Shown one piece after another: positions 1 to 12,389 of a stretch of 64,000 nucleotides of DNA. Under the pieces are notes generated by a model that worked only from the letters and a program-made list of their open reading frames with translations, did not search any database and was not told where the DNA came from. The stretch comes from Babylonia areolata (lineage: Eukaryota; Mollusca; Gastropoda; Neogastropoda; Buccinidae), in assembly GCF_041734735.1 (NCBI RefSeq), contig NC_134897.1, positions 5,247,704 through 5,311,703 on the forward strand. Reading direction: 5' to 3'. The position numbers were made by a program, and so were the translations under genes. The first letter of the stretch is position 1. Each line of letters opens with the position of its first letter.

Positions 1-158
1 GCAGAGAGGCCTGGGCAAAATGGGCAGCCAGGCGCAGCCTCCTGAAGAAGCGCTGGCACAGGAACAGGGTGCAGGCCCGGTTGGTAGTGGGCTCGAGTGG
101 CACGAACTTCAGGCCCCTGGCCAACACTTTACGCTGGTCTTCAGGCAACTCCAGAAAA
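1..158 (-). mobile_element. Penelope-like retroelement fragment (tentative)
   Basis: Read on the minus strand, the window edge is open and encodes a peptide containing ARGLKFVP followed by a basic run, FFRRLRLAAHF. A 'GLKFVPTP ... RRLRL' signature is, from memory, typical of the N-terminal region of Penelope-like retroelements in invertebrates. Frame and codon use look like real coding sequence, unlike the AT-rich DNA that follows. The piece runs off the window, so its length cannot be judged. A host exon is the main alternative. Confidence 0.33.
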
Positions 159-2576
159 ATATAAGTATTCTTTTGTTGTAAAAATGCTGAGAGATGCTCA
201 CAATACTATATTTATATGTCGATTTTTTGGTGTGCTGTTTAAGCTGTATTATTTGCTGTAGTTTAGTCAGGAATGAGACTTTTTGCTAAGTGAACGTCAG
301 CACAAAGTAGGTGGCGGCAGTGAAAATTTAAATATTCATTACAATGACTGAAATGTGATTTTTGGCAAACAACGTGATAATATAAGAAGGGGAAAAAAAA
401 GAAGAGTAAGTGAATATCTTGATTGGTTCTGAAGATATTCCATTTTAAAGATGTGACGATGCATACATGCTGTTAGTACTTAATATTTTCACAGTCATAC
501 TGTACTGTCCATGAGGGTACTGTAATGAAAACTCATATACTTCTAACAACCATATGATGATGGCATACTGCACAAGAAAACAAGAGAGGCAAGGCCTTCA
601 AGACTCACTTGTGATAAATTACGTCCCCTAGCATTAATCACAGAGTAATGTCCCTTTTTTTACTATCTGCACCAAAACGTTTCCAAAATAAATAAAAATT
701 CCATGCTTAGCAAAAGAGGTTCCTGTTTGAACAAAAAATGATAATAATGACTCCTCTAGTTGTTGTGTCAGAATAAGAGGTCAAAGTGCCAAGTTTAGAG
801 AATACAAAAAATATAAATATAACAGTAAATGCAGTTTGCATATAATTAGGCTTCTTTTTTATAAAAAAAATTTGTGCCCATTCCAGAGGTGCAATATTGT
901 TTTAAACAAGATGACTGGAAAGAACTGAATTATTCCTATTTTTATGCCAAATTTGGTATCAACTGACAAAGTATTTGCAGAGAAAATGTCAATGTTAAAG
1001 TTTACCACGGACACACACACACACACACACACACACAGAGAAAACCGAACACCAGGTTAAAACATAGACTCACTTTGTTTACACAAGTGAGTCAAAAATA
1101 ACACTTCAGCAGCAAAGAAATTGGAAAATATGCCTGTCAAAGTAGAGGGAAACAGAAAATCAAGACGTGCCAATCTGCACAGAATAGCAACTTTGAAGGT
1201 CTACAGCACTGAAAAGAATAGACAGTTGCATTTCATAATAAAATATCTTGCAGAATACATCACAAAAAGTGCACTGAATTTTTTTCAGACAGGATAATTA
1301 ACTGAATTTTAAGTATCAGAGTCTCAAACTTTGAAAAATCTTCAATTTGACCAGCGGAAAAAAGACTGTTTATTGGGGTAGCATGCTGCAAAGATGAATA
1401 TTTCAGTAACTGTCACAAGTAGGACCAGGAAATTTTGTGTGTATTAAGTGAAATGTCAGCTTTCAAAATGAATTAAAATCAACCTTAAAACTTCCATCTA
1501 AAGTTGGCAGAAAAGGAATGATAACCGATTTTCTCATAAATAAAGGTGCATGTTGTGGATGAGACTTCTTCAATTTTTTGTTTTTGAAAAAATATTGAAG
1601 TTACAGCCACAATAGGTCTTGGCTGATCAGCTTCTGCAAAATTACTGCAAATTTTTAAACAAATGCAACTTGAGAGCATTATACAGAATGGGTAGGTTGA
1701 TGGGGCATTCCACGGCAAAGGTTCCCAGGAGGGAGCAAATATTACTTAAGTTGCCAACAACATCATGCCAACAAAAATGACAGATATATGAATCTGTTTT
1801 CTTTCAGCTCTCTAGCTTTTTCCTCCATCCATGAACAGAGTCATGCATTTCACTGTAGAAGAACCACAATAAATAAGAAATAAAAGGTGGATGATGCATC
1901 TTTATTTCTTCACAAAAAAAATCTCACAAGAGAGAAAATGTACACCAAAAAATCTCTTTTTTGGCACTCACAGGTATCCTGGCATCAGCAATAACATGCT
2001 GCTCGCTACCTGAGCTGTTCATACTGGCCTTTTTGGATCATTGAATAGGTCTTGCATGCCCTGCCATGAGCAGCCCTTTCTGCAACATGTTAGATACACA
2101 GATCAGTTCATAAGAAAGAACAAAATGTTATATTCAATTTTAAAAAAACAACAAAAACAGAGCTCTCAGTTTAATATATGTTTAGGATTTTGTCAATTTC
2201 GGTGTGTTTTGAGTGGGAGGAAAACACTGTGATAACAGAATTATAAAATGGCATACTAACAGTTAAGTATTCATTCAACAGCAACACAAAATTCACTGCA
2301 CTGAACTATAGTATTTCGCTACATTTACCTTTCACACAATAACTCAAATTGCAGCAACAACTTATGCTTTGACAACTGAGGCTGAAGTTTTGGGGGTCTG
2401 TCCTTTCCAGTTGCTGACAAGAGCTTTGCCATCTACATGTACTGTTCAACTTATGTGTCTTTGTTGCATGCGATTATTTACTCAAATATTTCCACTTCAG
2501 GGTACTACATTTCATGATTGAGATGAATGTATTACTAAATGTCTTAGGTATATATGATTACTAAATATTGAATATT
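159..2576. other. AT-rich intergenic or intronic DNA, no gene seen
   Basis: About 2.4 kb of AT-rich sequence, rich in stops in all frames. It holds a (CA)n run at about 1009-1036 and many short A or T runs. A short stretch at 1965-2020 resembles 5550-5600 in the same orientation (a shared GGCATC core and a shared gctacctgag/gctacctaag end). This may be a diverged small repeat or duplicated exon-sized unit. I see no convincing exon. Confidence 0.5.
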
Positions 2577-3385
2577 TTAGCGTTGCGGACTGACGGCTGG
2601 GAAGACGCGGGTTCGAATCCCAGCGGAGGTGGGTTTTTCGGCCCGTGGCCGGCTCCTACCCAGAGTTGAGTGTGCTGTGGGCTTAAATGGGGAGACTGGG
2701 ACCACACAGTCGAGAGTCATCCACTTCAAGGATGCGTCTTTGGGTGTGTTGCTCTAATTACCTGACCAACACTGCAAGTGTCTGTATCTCTCGGGCCTGG
2801 TTAACACCGGGATATCATTATGACAGGAAGCATAGAGTACAGCCTTGTCACGCAGTCCCAAACCAAAATGGACCTCCATAGCAACATCGTCATCATCATC
2901 GTCATCCTCCTTCATCGTCATCAATATAAACAAAACAGTCTCAAAGTCTGTGAACTTTCATGCCCTTGCTCTCATGGTGACCTCAGTTTCGACACCCCTC
3001 CACTTCTGTGCTTGGGGTGAGTCCTGTCAATGTCGTCAGTGTCGGCAGATTCATGGGGGGCTGCTGTTTGAGGGACGTGGTGGCGGTCTCCACTCTGGGA
3101 GGGACACTCACTCAGTCTGGCTCTGCGACTAAGCCATTATTGTCCTTAGTAGGTGGTGTCCTAAGTACATTAAAACAGAACAGGCACCGCTGAACACCAC
3201 CGAAGTGAATCAGCAGCAGTGCAGGGTCTCCTCTGGTGTGTGGCCTCCTGGCAACCTAACATCGATGGTTCCCTGTGGACTGCCGACGCTGGAACTGCGA
3301 CAGACGAACTCAGGTGTGGCCATGTATGGGGGAATCTAAATGAGCGGCGTGGGAGTAATGCCACTGAAATGGAGCAGATGATGGG

Positions 3386-3416
<31 letters not shown>
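2577..3416 (+). mobile_element. Long tRNA-headed SINE with poly(A) tail
   Basis: A perfect RNA polymerase III B box, GGTTCGAATCC, lies at 2610-2620 in a tRNA-like head. The A box position (2578-2588, tagcgttgcgg) is only a weak match and too close, so the head is probably 5'-truncated. A GC-richer body follows, containing a CATCATCGTC-type simple stretch (about 2885-2930), and the unit ends in a run of about 27 A at 3390-3416. At about 840 bp it is long for a SINE, so it could be two SINE bodies fused or a LINE-tailed composite. Small open frames inside are incidental. There is no second copy in this window to test the boundaries. Confidence 0.6.
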
Positions 3417-3518
3417 GAATATTTTATTGTTAATGTGCACATCATACTTAGTATCTTATTCTTTGATATATATTTTGTGTACTCACCTTTATTTGTGTGT
3501 GTATGTGAGAATGCATGT

Positions 3519-3519
<1 letters not shown>

Positions 3520-3575
<56 letters not shown>

Positions 3576-3970
3576 AAGTGAATATTTCATTCACAATATG
3601 TGCATGGTATTTTGCATTTTATCATTTCATGAATTATCCGTTTCCTGTTTCATGCAGTCAAGATGCACTGCATATCATGGGTTACATGAACACACACACA
3701 CACACACACACACACATTATACTCTTAATTGCTGGATCCCAGATAGTGTTATATAGTTTGACTGAACCTGATGTGCAGCTTAGGCTATGGGTATTATTGT
3801 ACTGATTTTCTTTTTACTAATTTTAGTTTGTTAAAAATTGGTGTTAATTTTTTTAAGAAACGGGGTGTTGACTGCACTGTTCAAATTAATCATATATCTC
3901 TTCACATTACACTTTTTTCATACTCAGACATACATACACATACTCATAAGCATACATGTGCAAATGCAAA

Positions 3971-4030
<60 letters not shown>
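3520..4030. repeat. Microsatellite cluster (TA)n, (CA)n, (CT)n(CA)n
   Basis: A (TA)n run of about 50 bp lies at 3523-3573, (CA)n at 3691-3716, and a compound (CT)n(CA)n at 3971-4025. The open frames crossing them (Y/I and T/H repeats) are by-products of two-base repeats, not proteins. Confidence 0.9.
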
Positions 4031-4031
<1 letters not shown>

Positions 4032-6230
4032 AAACACACCTACTCCACTGACAGGAAAGAAATGGGGAAGGGGATGACTGGAGGGGGGAAGTGGTGGGTT
4101 ATATCACTGTCAGCAGTCAGGGCTTCTAAGCCGGAGCAAGTGGTCTGTGATTTGGCTCAGTGCCAACTTTGCCACAACCATTGACAACCCCCTCTCCTCT
4201 CCTTCCCATTGGTGGGAGATACTCAGAGACAAGTGAGGGGAATGATTATTCAACTCTCAGCAAATTATTAAAGTGAAGTTTGCAGAAGAGAGAGTGTGTG
4301 TGTGTGGGGGGGGGGGGGATTAGTATGAATTGGTGTTCTTGTTCTTTTTGGAATGTGAGAGCATAGTATCTATCTGTATATATTAATATAAAGTTTCACA
4401 GCTATCGAAACAGAATGCAACTAGAATATCAGACTTTTGTGTGATGTTGAATGAAATGCTCATTTTATGGAAAAAGAAACCACATTACAATTTTTTACTC
4501 ACTAATTTAACACTCACCGAGTCTGTAGCAGACGACGCTAATGCTGTCCCGAGCACTTCCGGTTTTAGACCCAGGTAATATTTTGCTTACTAAAGCAAAA
4601 ATCAATCAAATATTAGTAATTGGAATTCATGGGCTCCGTTTTAACATGTCCATTTTTCATTCTGTATCAATAGTTTTTGTGTGTTTTACTCAGAAAAAAA
4701 TAAATCGTGTTCCGATTGAAACACGGTGCCACGTTATGGAAACACTGATGAAATAGATCCAAGCTGCTCAGTTACTGACATCGATCAAAATCCTGATTCA
4801 AAGAATTTCAGCTCAATATTGTGCATGAAAGTGCTAAAGTCATTCGTTTTCAAAAATAATATAAAATTTACCGATGAAACTTAAGATTTTCTGGAGAAAC
4901 AATGCCATTTTTGTGTTAGATGAAGTGCCGCTCTCCTGTGTCGAATGTTGATTGGGCCGACGCAACTGACGAAGAGGGGTAGCCTACCTGCTTTTGAATC
5001 GCTTGAGCAAATTGCTCATGGATCAAAAATCTTAGTTTCGGATACCATTGAAATCAGCAGAAAATGCTCTTTACCGTTCATACAGTATCACGTAGGGTCA
5101 GATTTCTTTTTCGAACTGCGCGAGGCGTTGAAAGATAGCCGAAAAATTCCCGTAACTTTGCGCTCAGATCTAACTACCCTACTTCGCCCAAGGCTTGGAA
5201 AAAAAAACACACGAAAGTTCACACATTGAACTTTCGCCTTTCATGGCTCCCAGTTTTTCGAACAGTAACCAATGAATGGAAAACAACAGATGCGATTTTT
5301 TCTACTATGTGGTTGAAACTAACTGTCTCGCTCAGAAAGACGCCGGCCGATATTGAACAAGGATCGCTATTTCGCGTCACAGTACACTTCTTTTTCTTCC
5401 ATCCGCGAACTCATTCACGCATTGCTTAAAGCAAACACAATAAAAATTAAAATTATGGATGATAAATAATTATTTCAGTTGGATAGTTTTTCACAAAATG
5501 AAATCAAATTTGAGAAAATGCCCTTCAAAATTAGTCAATTTTTTTAGGCGTTCATAGGTTTCCCGGCATCGGCCATGGGGGCTGCCGCTACCTAAGACAG
5601 AGTAGCTGACGAAGAATCTGAGTGTGTGCGTGTGTGAGAGAGAGAGAGCGGTGTGCTAAGCTGAGATTGAAATAATATACCATTGTATAGCAGGTTTCCG
5701 ATGGCTTGGTTGTTCCCCAATGTCCAGTTATGTTGAGATCGGACTAGTGATTTTAGGTGCTGATGATTGTAAACTTGTTTTCAGTGAATTAGGCTCACCA
5801 GCAGAATGTGTGTGTGAGGCTGACACAGTGACAGGCAGCGGGCACCAGCGCCTGTGGGGGCATCTTAGTCCTGAGGTGTGTGTTGGTATTTTTGTGTGTG
5901 TTTGTTTATCGCTGTTGTTTCAAGGACTCATTATGGGGTTGTGTTCACAAGGCCCCATACAATTAATATCATTTTTGTTATTTAAGAAAACACACAGCTA
6001 CCAACCCCCCGTGCTAAACAAGAAACATCTTGATTATGGTTTTAATTTTATGTGTTGATATGATTGTCTGTGGAAGAACTTCACAGAATTCCATGATTTT
6101 ATCTGTGAAAAAATTCCACTGATTACTCGCTCATTTGCTGCGAGTTCCTTCAAACTGAAAGTAATTCCTTTTTCATGCTTTCTGTAATACAGTATGTTTT
6201 GATGGTAAATGTGTAATTTTGTGTAATCAT
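4031..6230. other. Mostly unassigned DNA, possible minus-strand exon end
   Basis: No recognisable gene. A G run (about 12 G) lies near 4307-4318. On the minus strand a consensus splice donor (GACTCG|GTGAGT) ends an open stretch at about 4524-4585 whose peptide reads LGLKPEVLGTALASSATDS. No acceptor stands out, so this is only a hint of an exon. The block 4840-5420 is less AT-rich than its surroundings and its frames break quickly. Confidence 0.3.
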
Positions 6231-6234
6231 GATT

Positions 6235-6455
6235 AACTTGCCATGATCATGTGGGCATGGCAGATGTTTTGCTTCATTGATATTATTTCACCATGATCAT
6301 GTGGACATGATTGATGCTGTTTCTTGATTTTTCTATTGTTTTACCATGATCATGTGGACATAGTAATTTGTTTAATTGCCTTTATTTTGCTATGATCATG
6401 TGGACATGGTAGATGTTCTTCTTTTTATAATGTGTTGCCATGATCATGCGGACCC
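6235..6455. repeat. ~50-bp minisatellite built on a CATGATCATG palindrome
   Basis: Five units start at 6241, 6291, 6344, about 6390 and 6438. Each contains the palindromic core CATGATCATG followed by TGGRCATG-like sequence (the last reads cggac), with T-rich spacers between. Spacing is 46-53 bp. The array ends exactly where the DIRS-like fossil begins, so the last unit is interrupted by that junction. Confidence 0.8.
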
Positions 6456-9240
6456 GAGACCTTTGGGATCACGAACAACCAGCCGTAAAAACCAGGGCCC
6501 AGGTCCGAGAGTTGAGATACCACCCCTATGAGGAGTAGGTGCGATATATCTCTGTCTCCAAAATGCTCTCCTGCTCCACCAAGCTGGGCACATAAGGAGG
6601 AGGAGTGGATCTTAGAGGGGGGCGGTCCTCTGCCCAAGGCAGCATGTACCCCGACTCTAGCACCGACACAACCCAGTCGTTGAGTCCCAGAGCACACCAC
6701 TGATGTGCATGCCAGGACAAGTTTCCTACTTGGAGGGGCTGAACGACTGGCAGTGCTGAATCGGGGCCCAGTCATTGGGGGTGCTGCCTTCTGGCCTTGT
6801 GTATGGCCGATCGGCTTGGACAGACATGAGGTGCTTTATTCCTCTGCCGCTGATTATGCGCACGCCGCTTCGACTTAGGTGGCATGGCCCTGGTGTCCGG
6901 TCTCATCAGCGGCAGTGAACCCTGGCGCCCCTGGGACGTGTGGGCTAAATATGAAGCCACCTTCCTGTTTGTCACTGCCCTGTGGCTGACAAAATGGGGC
7001 GCATACTGGCCAAAGAGGGAGTGCTGCTGCGCTGGGATGGACCACAGGGCAGCCCTCTCCTCTACTGGAATGGAGAACGGCATCACACCAAGCCGGCACA
7101 GTATTGAAGTGAAGGCTGGTAGCTGTGTCTGTAGCTGCTGTGAGACCAGAGGCTACCCTATTGCCAAAAGTGTTTAACCTCTGGTTGGTGAAGAGGCCCG
7201 GAGGGACAGAGGGAGGCAACCCTGTATCCTGATTAACCAGATGCTGTTCCCACAGCTCACTGGCCCTGTGGAGGAACGCATCGATGAAGATATAAGCCGT
7301 GGAAACCTCGAGGAGGCAGCGGCGGGCCAATCTGTCCCACTCTGCTAACGTTTTAAAGGATAGATTAGCTGAAGTGGGGAAGGTGCTGCAATGTGAGACC
7401 AACATCCTGTCCTACGCGGAGGGCTCCGCTTCTCTGTAGGCAATGTGGTCCTGTGTGTACAAGGACCACACCCCGCCTTTGGAGGAATCTTTAAGAACTT
7501 GCCCAGGGAAAAAGGTGCTTGGGGCAGAGAGGGACTCCCTGCCTGGAGGAGGGATGGAAGCAGCACCCCTGACAGTGCGGTCTGGTGGTACTGGAGTTCG
7601 AGTCACATGGCCTAATGAGGGCCAAGGGTAACAATGTAGCCTGAGGGGCTGATTCAACATGGGTGACCCGATTGGGGAGGGTCAGTTCGAGCTCAGCTAA
7701 GTCCGAGTTTGGTTCAGGCTGGTCCCTAGGGAGGCGTGGGCTCAATCTGTCCCCCTGGGATTGTGGCGAAGAGTGCTCATCTGCTTGTTTGTCCTCCTCT
7801 GAAGACAGAGGCTCCCACTCTTGCTCCCACTCCATCCCCTGTTGGGTGCCATCCCAAGTGGATGTGCCTGCTGGGGCGTCCTGTGAGCTGTGGTCAGCCC
7901 AGTGGGATGAGCTGGGATGATCCTGAGCAGGGACCATGGCCGCAGCTGTTATTTCCTTGATGCCATGAGCGGGTGGGCAGAGTGTGGACCGTAGGTCCAA
8001 CCATGCTTGGGATGGTGGGTGCCATACCTTCTCAGTGAGGACATCCCTGGATGCAAGAGGGACCCATGAGTGCTGTGAGGGGACAAACACCCACTCATCT
8101 CCCTGTAGGACTGAGGGCTGGGTAGGTGGGAACTGCAGGCTACCCCGGGCCGAGCAGGGCCCCTCGGCAGCCGATGGTCCTGACAAGGAGGCCGTTGTGA
8201 CCGTGGAGGTCACCTGTGGGTTGACAGAGGCCCAATTTGTGGACTGAGTGGCAATATTGGTCGAGGAGCTCAACCTGACCGACAAGAAGTTGATACTACT
8301 TGTTGAGGCAGTGTGTGTCACCCTGTGAGATGTGCTGGGTTGGGTCCGGTGGGGAGAGGACAAGGGGTTGGCCCCTGGCGTGCACCATAGGTGCGCCCCA
8401 GTATGGGTAGAATGGAGGAAACCATCCGTGGGCACCAGCCCCAAGGGTCACTGGCGCCTTGACCTCCATGAAGGGAAAAACCTGGCCAAGTCAGAGGGAG
8501 TCTGGTCCGACTTGGGTGTCAGTCCCACCAGAAGACCAGCAGGCTGACTGCCCAGAACTGCCTGACATGCACGGGCCTCCCCCAGCAGGGGAGACCGGCC
8601 AGATAGCGGGAAGACCTGCAAAGCAGGTGGCCACGTGCCCCGAATCCCCTCCCGTGGGGAGACTGGGGTGACTTGGCCCGGGGTGGGCAAAGTAGAGCCC
8701 CCCCCGCCCCCCCACCCCCCTTCAGAACCAAAGCTTTCTCCCCCACAGAAGGAGGTGGGGGAGGGGGGTCAGCAGTGGAGGGATGAGGGGGAACAGCAAT
8801 GGGGCCCCTGAGGGCCGTGTCTGAGTGGGCACCCGGGTAACAGCCAAGCGCAGTCTCCACTTGTGAGTTCGTGCCTAGACGTGAGTCCCCACCGCCAAGA
8901 GAGGACTTGCCACTCCCCCCTTCCCTGCCTCGCGCTGGGACACCTCGGGAGGCGACACTCGTACCCCTTTTCCCCCGGTCCCTTTCATTACTGTTGTAAT
9001 AGTATGAGTGTTGCCTCCGCAATCAGCATCTAAAGACGCATCGCCGCGGTCCCTATTGGGAGAAATCATGAGCTCCAGGCCTGGGAGAGTCTCTTGCCAA
9101 GTTTCAATCCCAGCATCATGATTCCTGCCGTCGTGGGATGGCATGATAGGAGGCATGGTAACCGCACTTAGGCACCCAGCAAAAATCCTATCCCCAACAG
9201 AGAAAGAAAAGACAGAACTGACTTAGAGGTAGAGAAAAAA
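6451..9240 (-). mobile_element. DIRS-like (tyrosine-recombinase) retrotransposon fossil
   Basis: A 2.8-kb GC-rich block with minus-strand coding character. Parts in order on the minus strand are a proline/serine-rich gag-like region, a gag-like segment (around LAEWDRLARRC), and the beginning of a reverse transcriptase (around WVVSVLESGYMLPW and GFYGWLFVIPK). These resemble DIRS-group elements. The recombinase and most of the RT are not present in the window. It is broken, with several interruptions and incomplete, and looks old. Sequence from 9241 to about 9560 may belong to its terminal region. Confidence 0.55.
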
Positions 9241-9560
9241 GAACAATTAACGATTTGAGGGGGCCGAGTCGAATCGAGTACACAGAATGTAAGAATACAA
9301 TAAACTCAAGCAGCATGCAGCACAATAAGGCCAAATAAAACGCTTAATAGCCAAAAAAGCATAAGACGAGACAGAGCGTAAACCTGACAAGATGGCATGG
9401 AGAGCCTTGGCCAAAGGAATGATTCAGCACTTGCATCTTTTAGAGGCGTTTGACTGGCTAAGAGCTGACCGGGCAAGACGGGTTGTCTTTTCACTGTTAG
9501 CCGCATGAAATTTGGCCAATCAGAGCAAACCAATCGGCCTAGTTTGCATCAGTTTGACAT

Positions 9561-10202
9561 GGTACAATATATGACACCAAAATGTAAGTTTCACCCGTTG
9601 CTGACTTGAGGGTCGAAATAGTCTTGTGTTACGTGCTCCACAATCCTCCGTTGCAGCCGCTGCTTCAAAGATAAGTGGCTTTGTTTAACAACAACAAATA
9701 GTATGCTGGTAGCTCTAGTATAAGGAGCATATGTATATGTATATATACTCTCTCTCTCTCCCTCTCTCTCTCTATATATATTTTTTTTTCTATATATATT
9801 GTATGTATACATCTCTGTGTGTATGTAATTTTGTAAGCCTAGGTACAAGGTTTGTTGTTGTTTTTTAACCTGAAAAAACAAAACAGTATGCTGATAGCTA
9901 GTGCTTTCTGTGTTTTTTGTTTGTTTTTTAACCAGAAAAAACAAAAACAGTATGCTGATAGCTAGTGCTTTCTGTGTTGTTGATTGTGTGTGTGTGTTGT
10001 TTTATGTGTGTATAAAAAGTGGCTTCTTTGGTATCCTTTTAGTTTTCAGTATTGTATTAATTGCTATCTTGTAGTAAAGCAAAGAAATGTCAAACCTTGA
10101 AAGTTTCTTTGGTAAGGTTTGGAGAACAGAGCTGTTTTGTGTGTATCATGTGAAAATCACTTGTATTTGTGCACAAGTGTGTAGTGTTTCTGTATAATAT
10201 AT
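9561..10202. repeat. AT-rich DNA with a ~60-bp direct duplication
   Basis: Two near-identical units of about 60 bp lie at about 9862-9922 and 9923-9984, sharing the core cagtatgctgatagctag. A third, diverged match to that core is near 9700. Short (TA) and (CT) runs occur at 9735-9800. No gene is seen. Confidence 0.65.
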
Positions 10203-12075
10203 TGTTATAGTGTGCCAGCAGTGTCACCCCCACCACCCACACTCTGTCCCCTCCCCCCTCCCCACCCCTCCTTCTTATCTCCCTTCCCGCGCTGTCCAAA
10301 GCCCAGTCTTTGAGGTTGCGCCGACACCCGCGCCACCCTCCCTCCTCACCCCTACTCCCTAGTCGGCCCTCTTTGGTCAGCGACGCGGCGTCACCCGCCC
10401 CAGCTATAGGAACACGTGCAGTTACGTGATGTCTGCCACGATCCCCGTGCTGAGCAGAACATCCCGTGTGGCGGCCCGTCTTTCAAGTCATTCCCCATCT
10501 CCCCTCCACGAACGCAACTGACATAGATGGCGGGACTTCGGAACGAAAGCTAGGGAAAAGTTATGCTAATTCGAACTTTGATCAAGCCGGCTAACAGGCC
10601 CAGAGTTGTATTGTCCCGTCTCCCCAATCTCTTTGTGACGTAAACGAGTGAACCTGTCATCACAGAATGTTGTAGAAACAAGTGGGTTGAATTGTAGCGA
10701 ATCAGATCAATCTGTTGAACTGGGATCAAGCAGTGAATCTGTCAGTCATTCACATAGCGTCACTAGGACAAGCAAAGATTGGTTATTTTAGTTCAACTAG
10801 TTAGGGGAGTGAGTGTTGTAGCTTAGATTAGTATGCACAGTATGTTGGGGGAAGGGATAAAACCAGTCAGCACAGCCAGTTCTTGGCAGTCTCCCAGAAG
10901 AACTGACTGACACAGGGTGACTGACTGATCAGTGATGTGAGGAACAAGGAAATCCCTGTTGGGCTGTGAGTACATGACTTGTAAGGGTTTTATGTTATGT
11001 TGATAACTTAGTTATGTTGGGAAACTATGTTTGTGTCAGTGAACAGCCAGTTTAAGTTGATCTTGTGGCTTGTGGAAAGAAAAGGGGTTAATGTGTGAAA
11101 GCTACCCACTGAGAGAAGGACTGGCCTAAATCTTTTGAGTCCCCCCCCCCCCCCCTTCTATTTGGTTACATATATCTTGTTCTGTATTTTTGATGTATTA
11201 CTTACTTGTTTTGTATAGTAGGTGGTGTTGGTTCAGTGTGAGCTGAACAGATCTATAGGCTAACACATTGTCAGAGTGTGTTGAGAGTTTTTCATGTGTG
11301 TGTGCACATGGGGGTAACAGCAAGTGTTGTGGAACACATGTTTGATTTGTTGGTAGTTGTGGTAACATGTGTAGGAGTTGTGCTATGTGTCAGTGGTTTA
11401 CTTTGTTCAGACAAAGTGGGAAAGAACATAGTAATGTGATTAATGAGTTGATTAACAATGAGAGCACTGAGGGTCAGTGCTGTGTTGTTGCACATTGCTG
11501 TTTACCAGAGATATGTTGGAAGTAATGATTTCCATACATGTACTTGTGTTGGTGGTATACCTTGTGAAGACAAAGAGATTTGTTTGGTAATGGTAACACA
11601 CAGTTTAGCAGAATGATGGGTAACATGAGTTGGAACACAGGGTTGTATTGGTCAGTGATATGTTTTGTACACAGTATGGTAATTGGTATGTCACTGCTGG
11701 TGGCAGGTAAGCTTGATGAAGCTTGTATTTCCTCACATAGATCTATGCGTGAGAGGAGTGCATACTGGTGGACATGTGATGAAAGGTGCTGAGAGGGTAA
11801 TAGGCCTTTCATGTCAGTGATGTCAGGATATTTTGAGATTTTACCTGACCTGGGTTTTGGTTGTGTGTTTGTGTTCCAGGTGTGCTGCTTATAGGTGCTG
11901 CTTTAGGTGTAGGATGATCTTTTTACTGTGTGCTGTATTGTAAAGTAAACACTCTATAAAAACCACTCCATGTGGCCCTGCTATTGATGTGAGGAGAGAG
12001 TGAGTGAGTGCATGATTAGTTGATCCTATATCCCCCCTGCATAACTCCCCTCTCTCTTCTATCAGAATCGAACCA
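10203..12075 (+). mobile_element. Large LTR-like repeat, copy 1 (solo)
   Basis: A 1.87-kb unit starting TGTTATAGTG and ending near GAATCGAACCA, so it has TG...CA-type ends. Related stretches occur in the same orientation at 43554-43850 (5' part only), 44703-46990 (whole) and 28896-29321 (3' part only). It holds no long reading frame and no recognisable internal region, which fits a solo long terminal repeat or a non-coding LTR-type element. The family is not identifiable by eye. Copies differ at many positions, so the family is not young. Confidence 0.5.
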
Positions 12076-12250
12076 CACTCTTTAAAACAACCACTTTTTA
12101 CAACTAATTATAATTCAAAGCATATGCACTGACTGTAAACAATTGACTGTAAACTGTAATTAAAAATATATACCACTTTAGCAGCTTATATTTAATGCAT
12201 GAAAAAAATTGATATATCTGCTTTCTTAACAAATTTTGTATTCTGAACAG

Positions 12251-12389
12251 GTTGGACGCATTCTTAGTGGTACGCCACTGCAATTTTCAACAAGGTGCAA
12301 GGAAGAGGAAGCAACAATCTGTCACAGATGGCACACCTCAACAGCCAGCAACTAAAAACAGTCCTGCAGATAACAATGTCCTCAAATGA
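12251..12389 (+). CDS. Putative terminal coding exon, unrecognised
   Basis: An acceptor-like sequence (tctgaacag at 12242-12250, after a T-rich stretch) precedes an open frame that starts after one base and ends at TGA 12387-12389. The peptide begins LDAFLVVRHCNFQQ and continues with a basic patch, GARKRKQQSV, then a hydrophilic tail ending NNVLK. It has coding-like composition and lies among stop-rich DNA. If real, it is the last coding exon of a plus-strand host gene whose upstream exons lie beyond or between the repeats. I cannot name a family. The short length makes a chance frame possible. Confidence 0.33.

Noticed and set aside
2600-2640. A true tRNA gene
   Set aside because: Only the B-box half is tRNA-like. 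The acceptor and D arms do not form and a long SINE body follows.
3427-4184. Y/I-rich and H/T-rich small proteins
   Set aside because: Translations of (TA)n and (CA)n microsatellites. The same applies at 16640-17700, 26430-27060, 40106-40457, 41428-41739 and 42284-42655.
4940-5640. Hammerhead-type ribozyme from CTGACGA motifs near 4966 and 5611
   Set aside because: No partner GAAA core with flanking stems could be placed at the right distances.
6241-6450. CRISPR-like array from regularly spaced palindromic repeats
   Set aside because: The repeats are short and degenerate, with T-rich spacers. There are no cas genes and the context is an animal genome; it is a minisatellite.
6875-8444. Host gene encoded by the long minus-strand frames
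   Set aside because: Segments match DIRS-group gag-like and RT-start patterns, and the block carries multiple interruptions, so a fossil element is the better reading.
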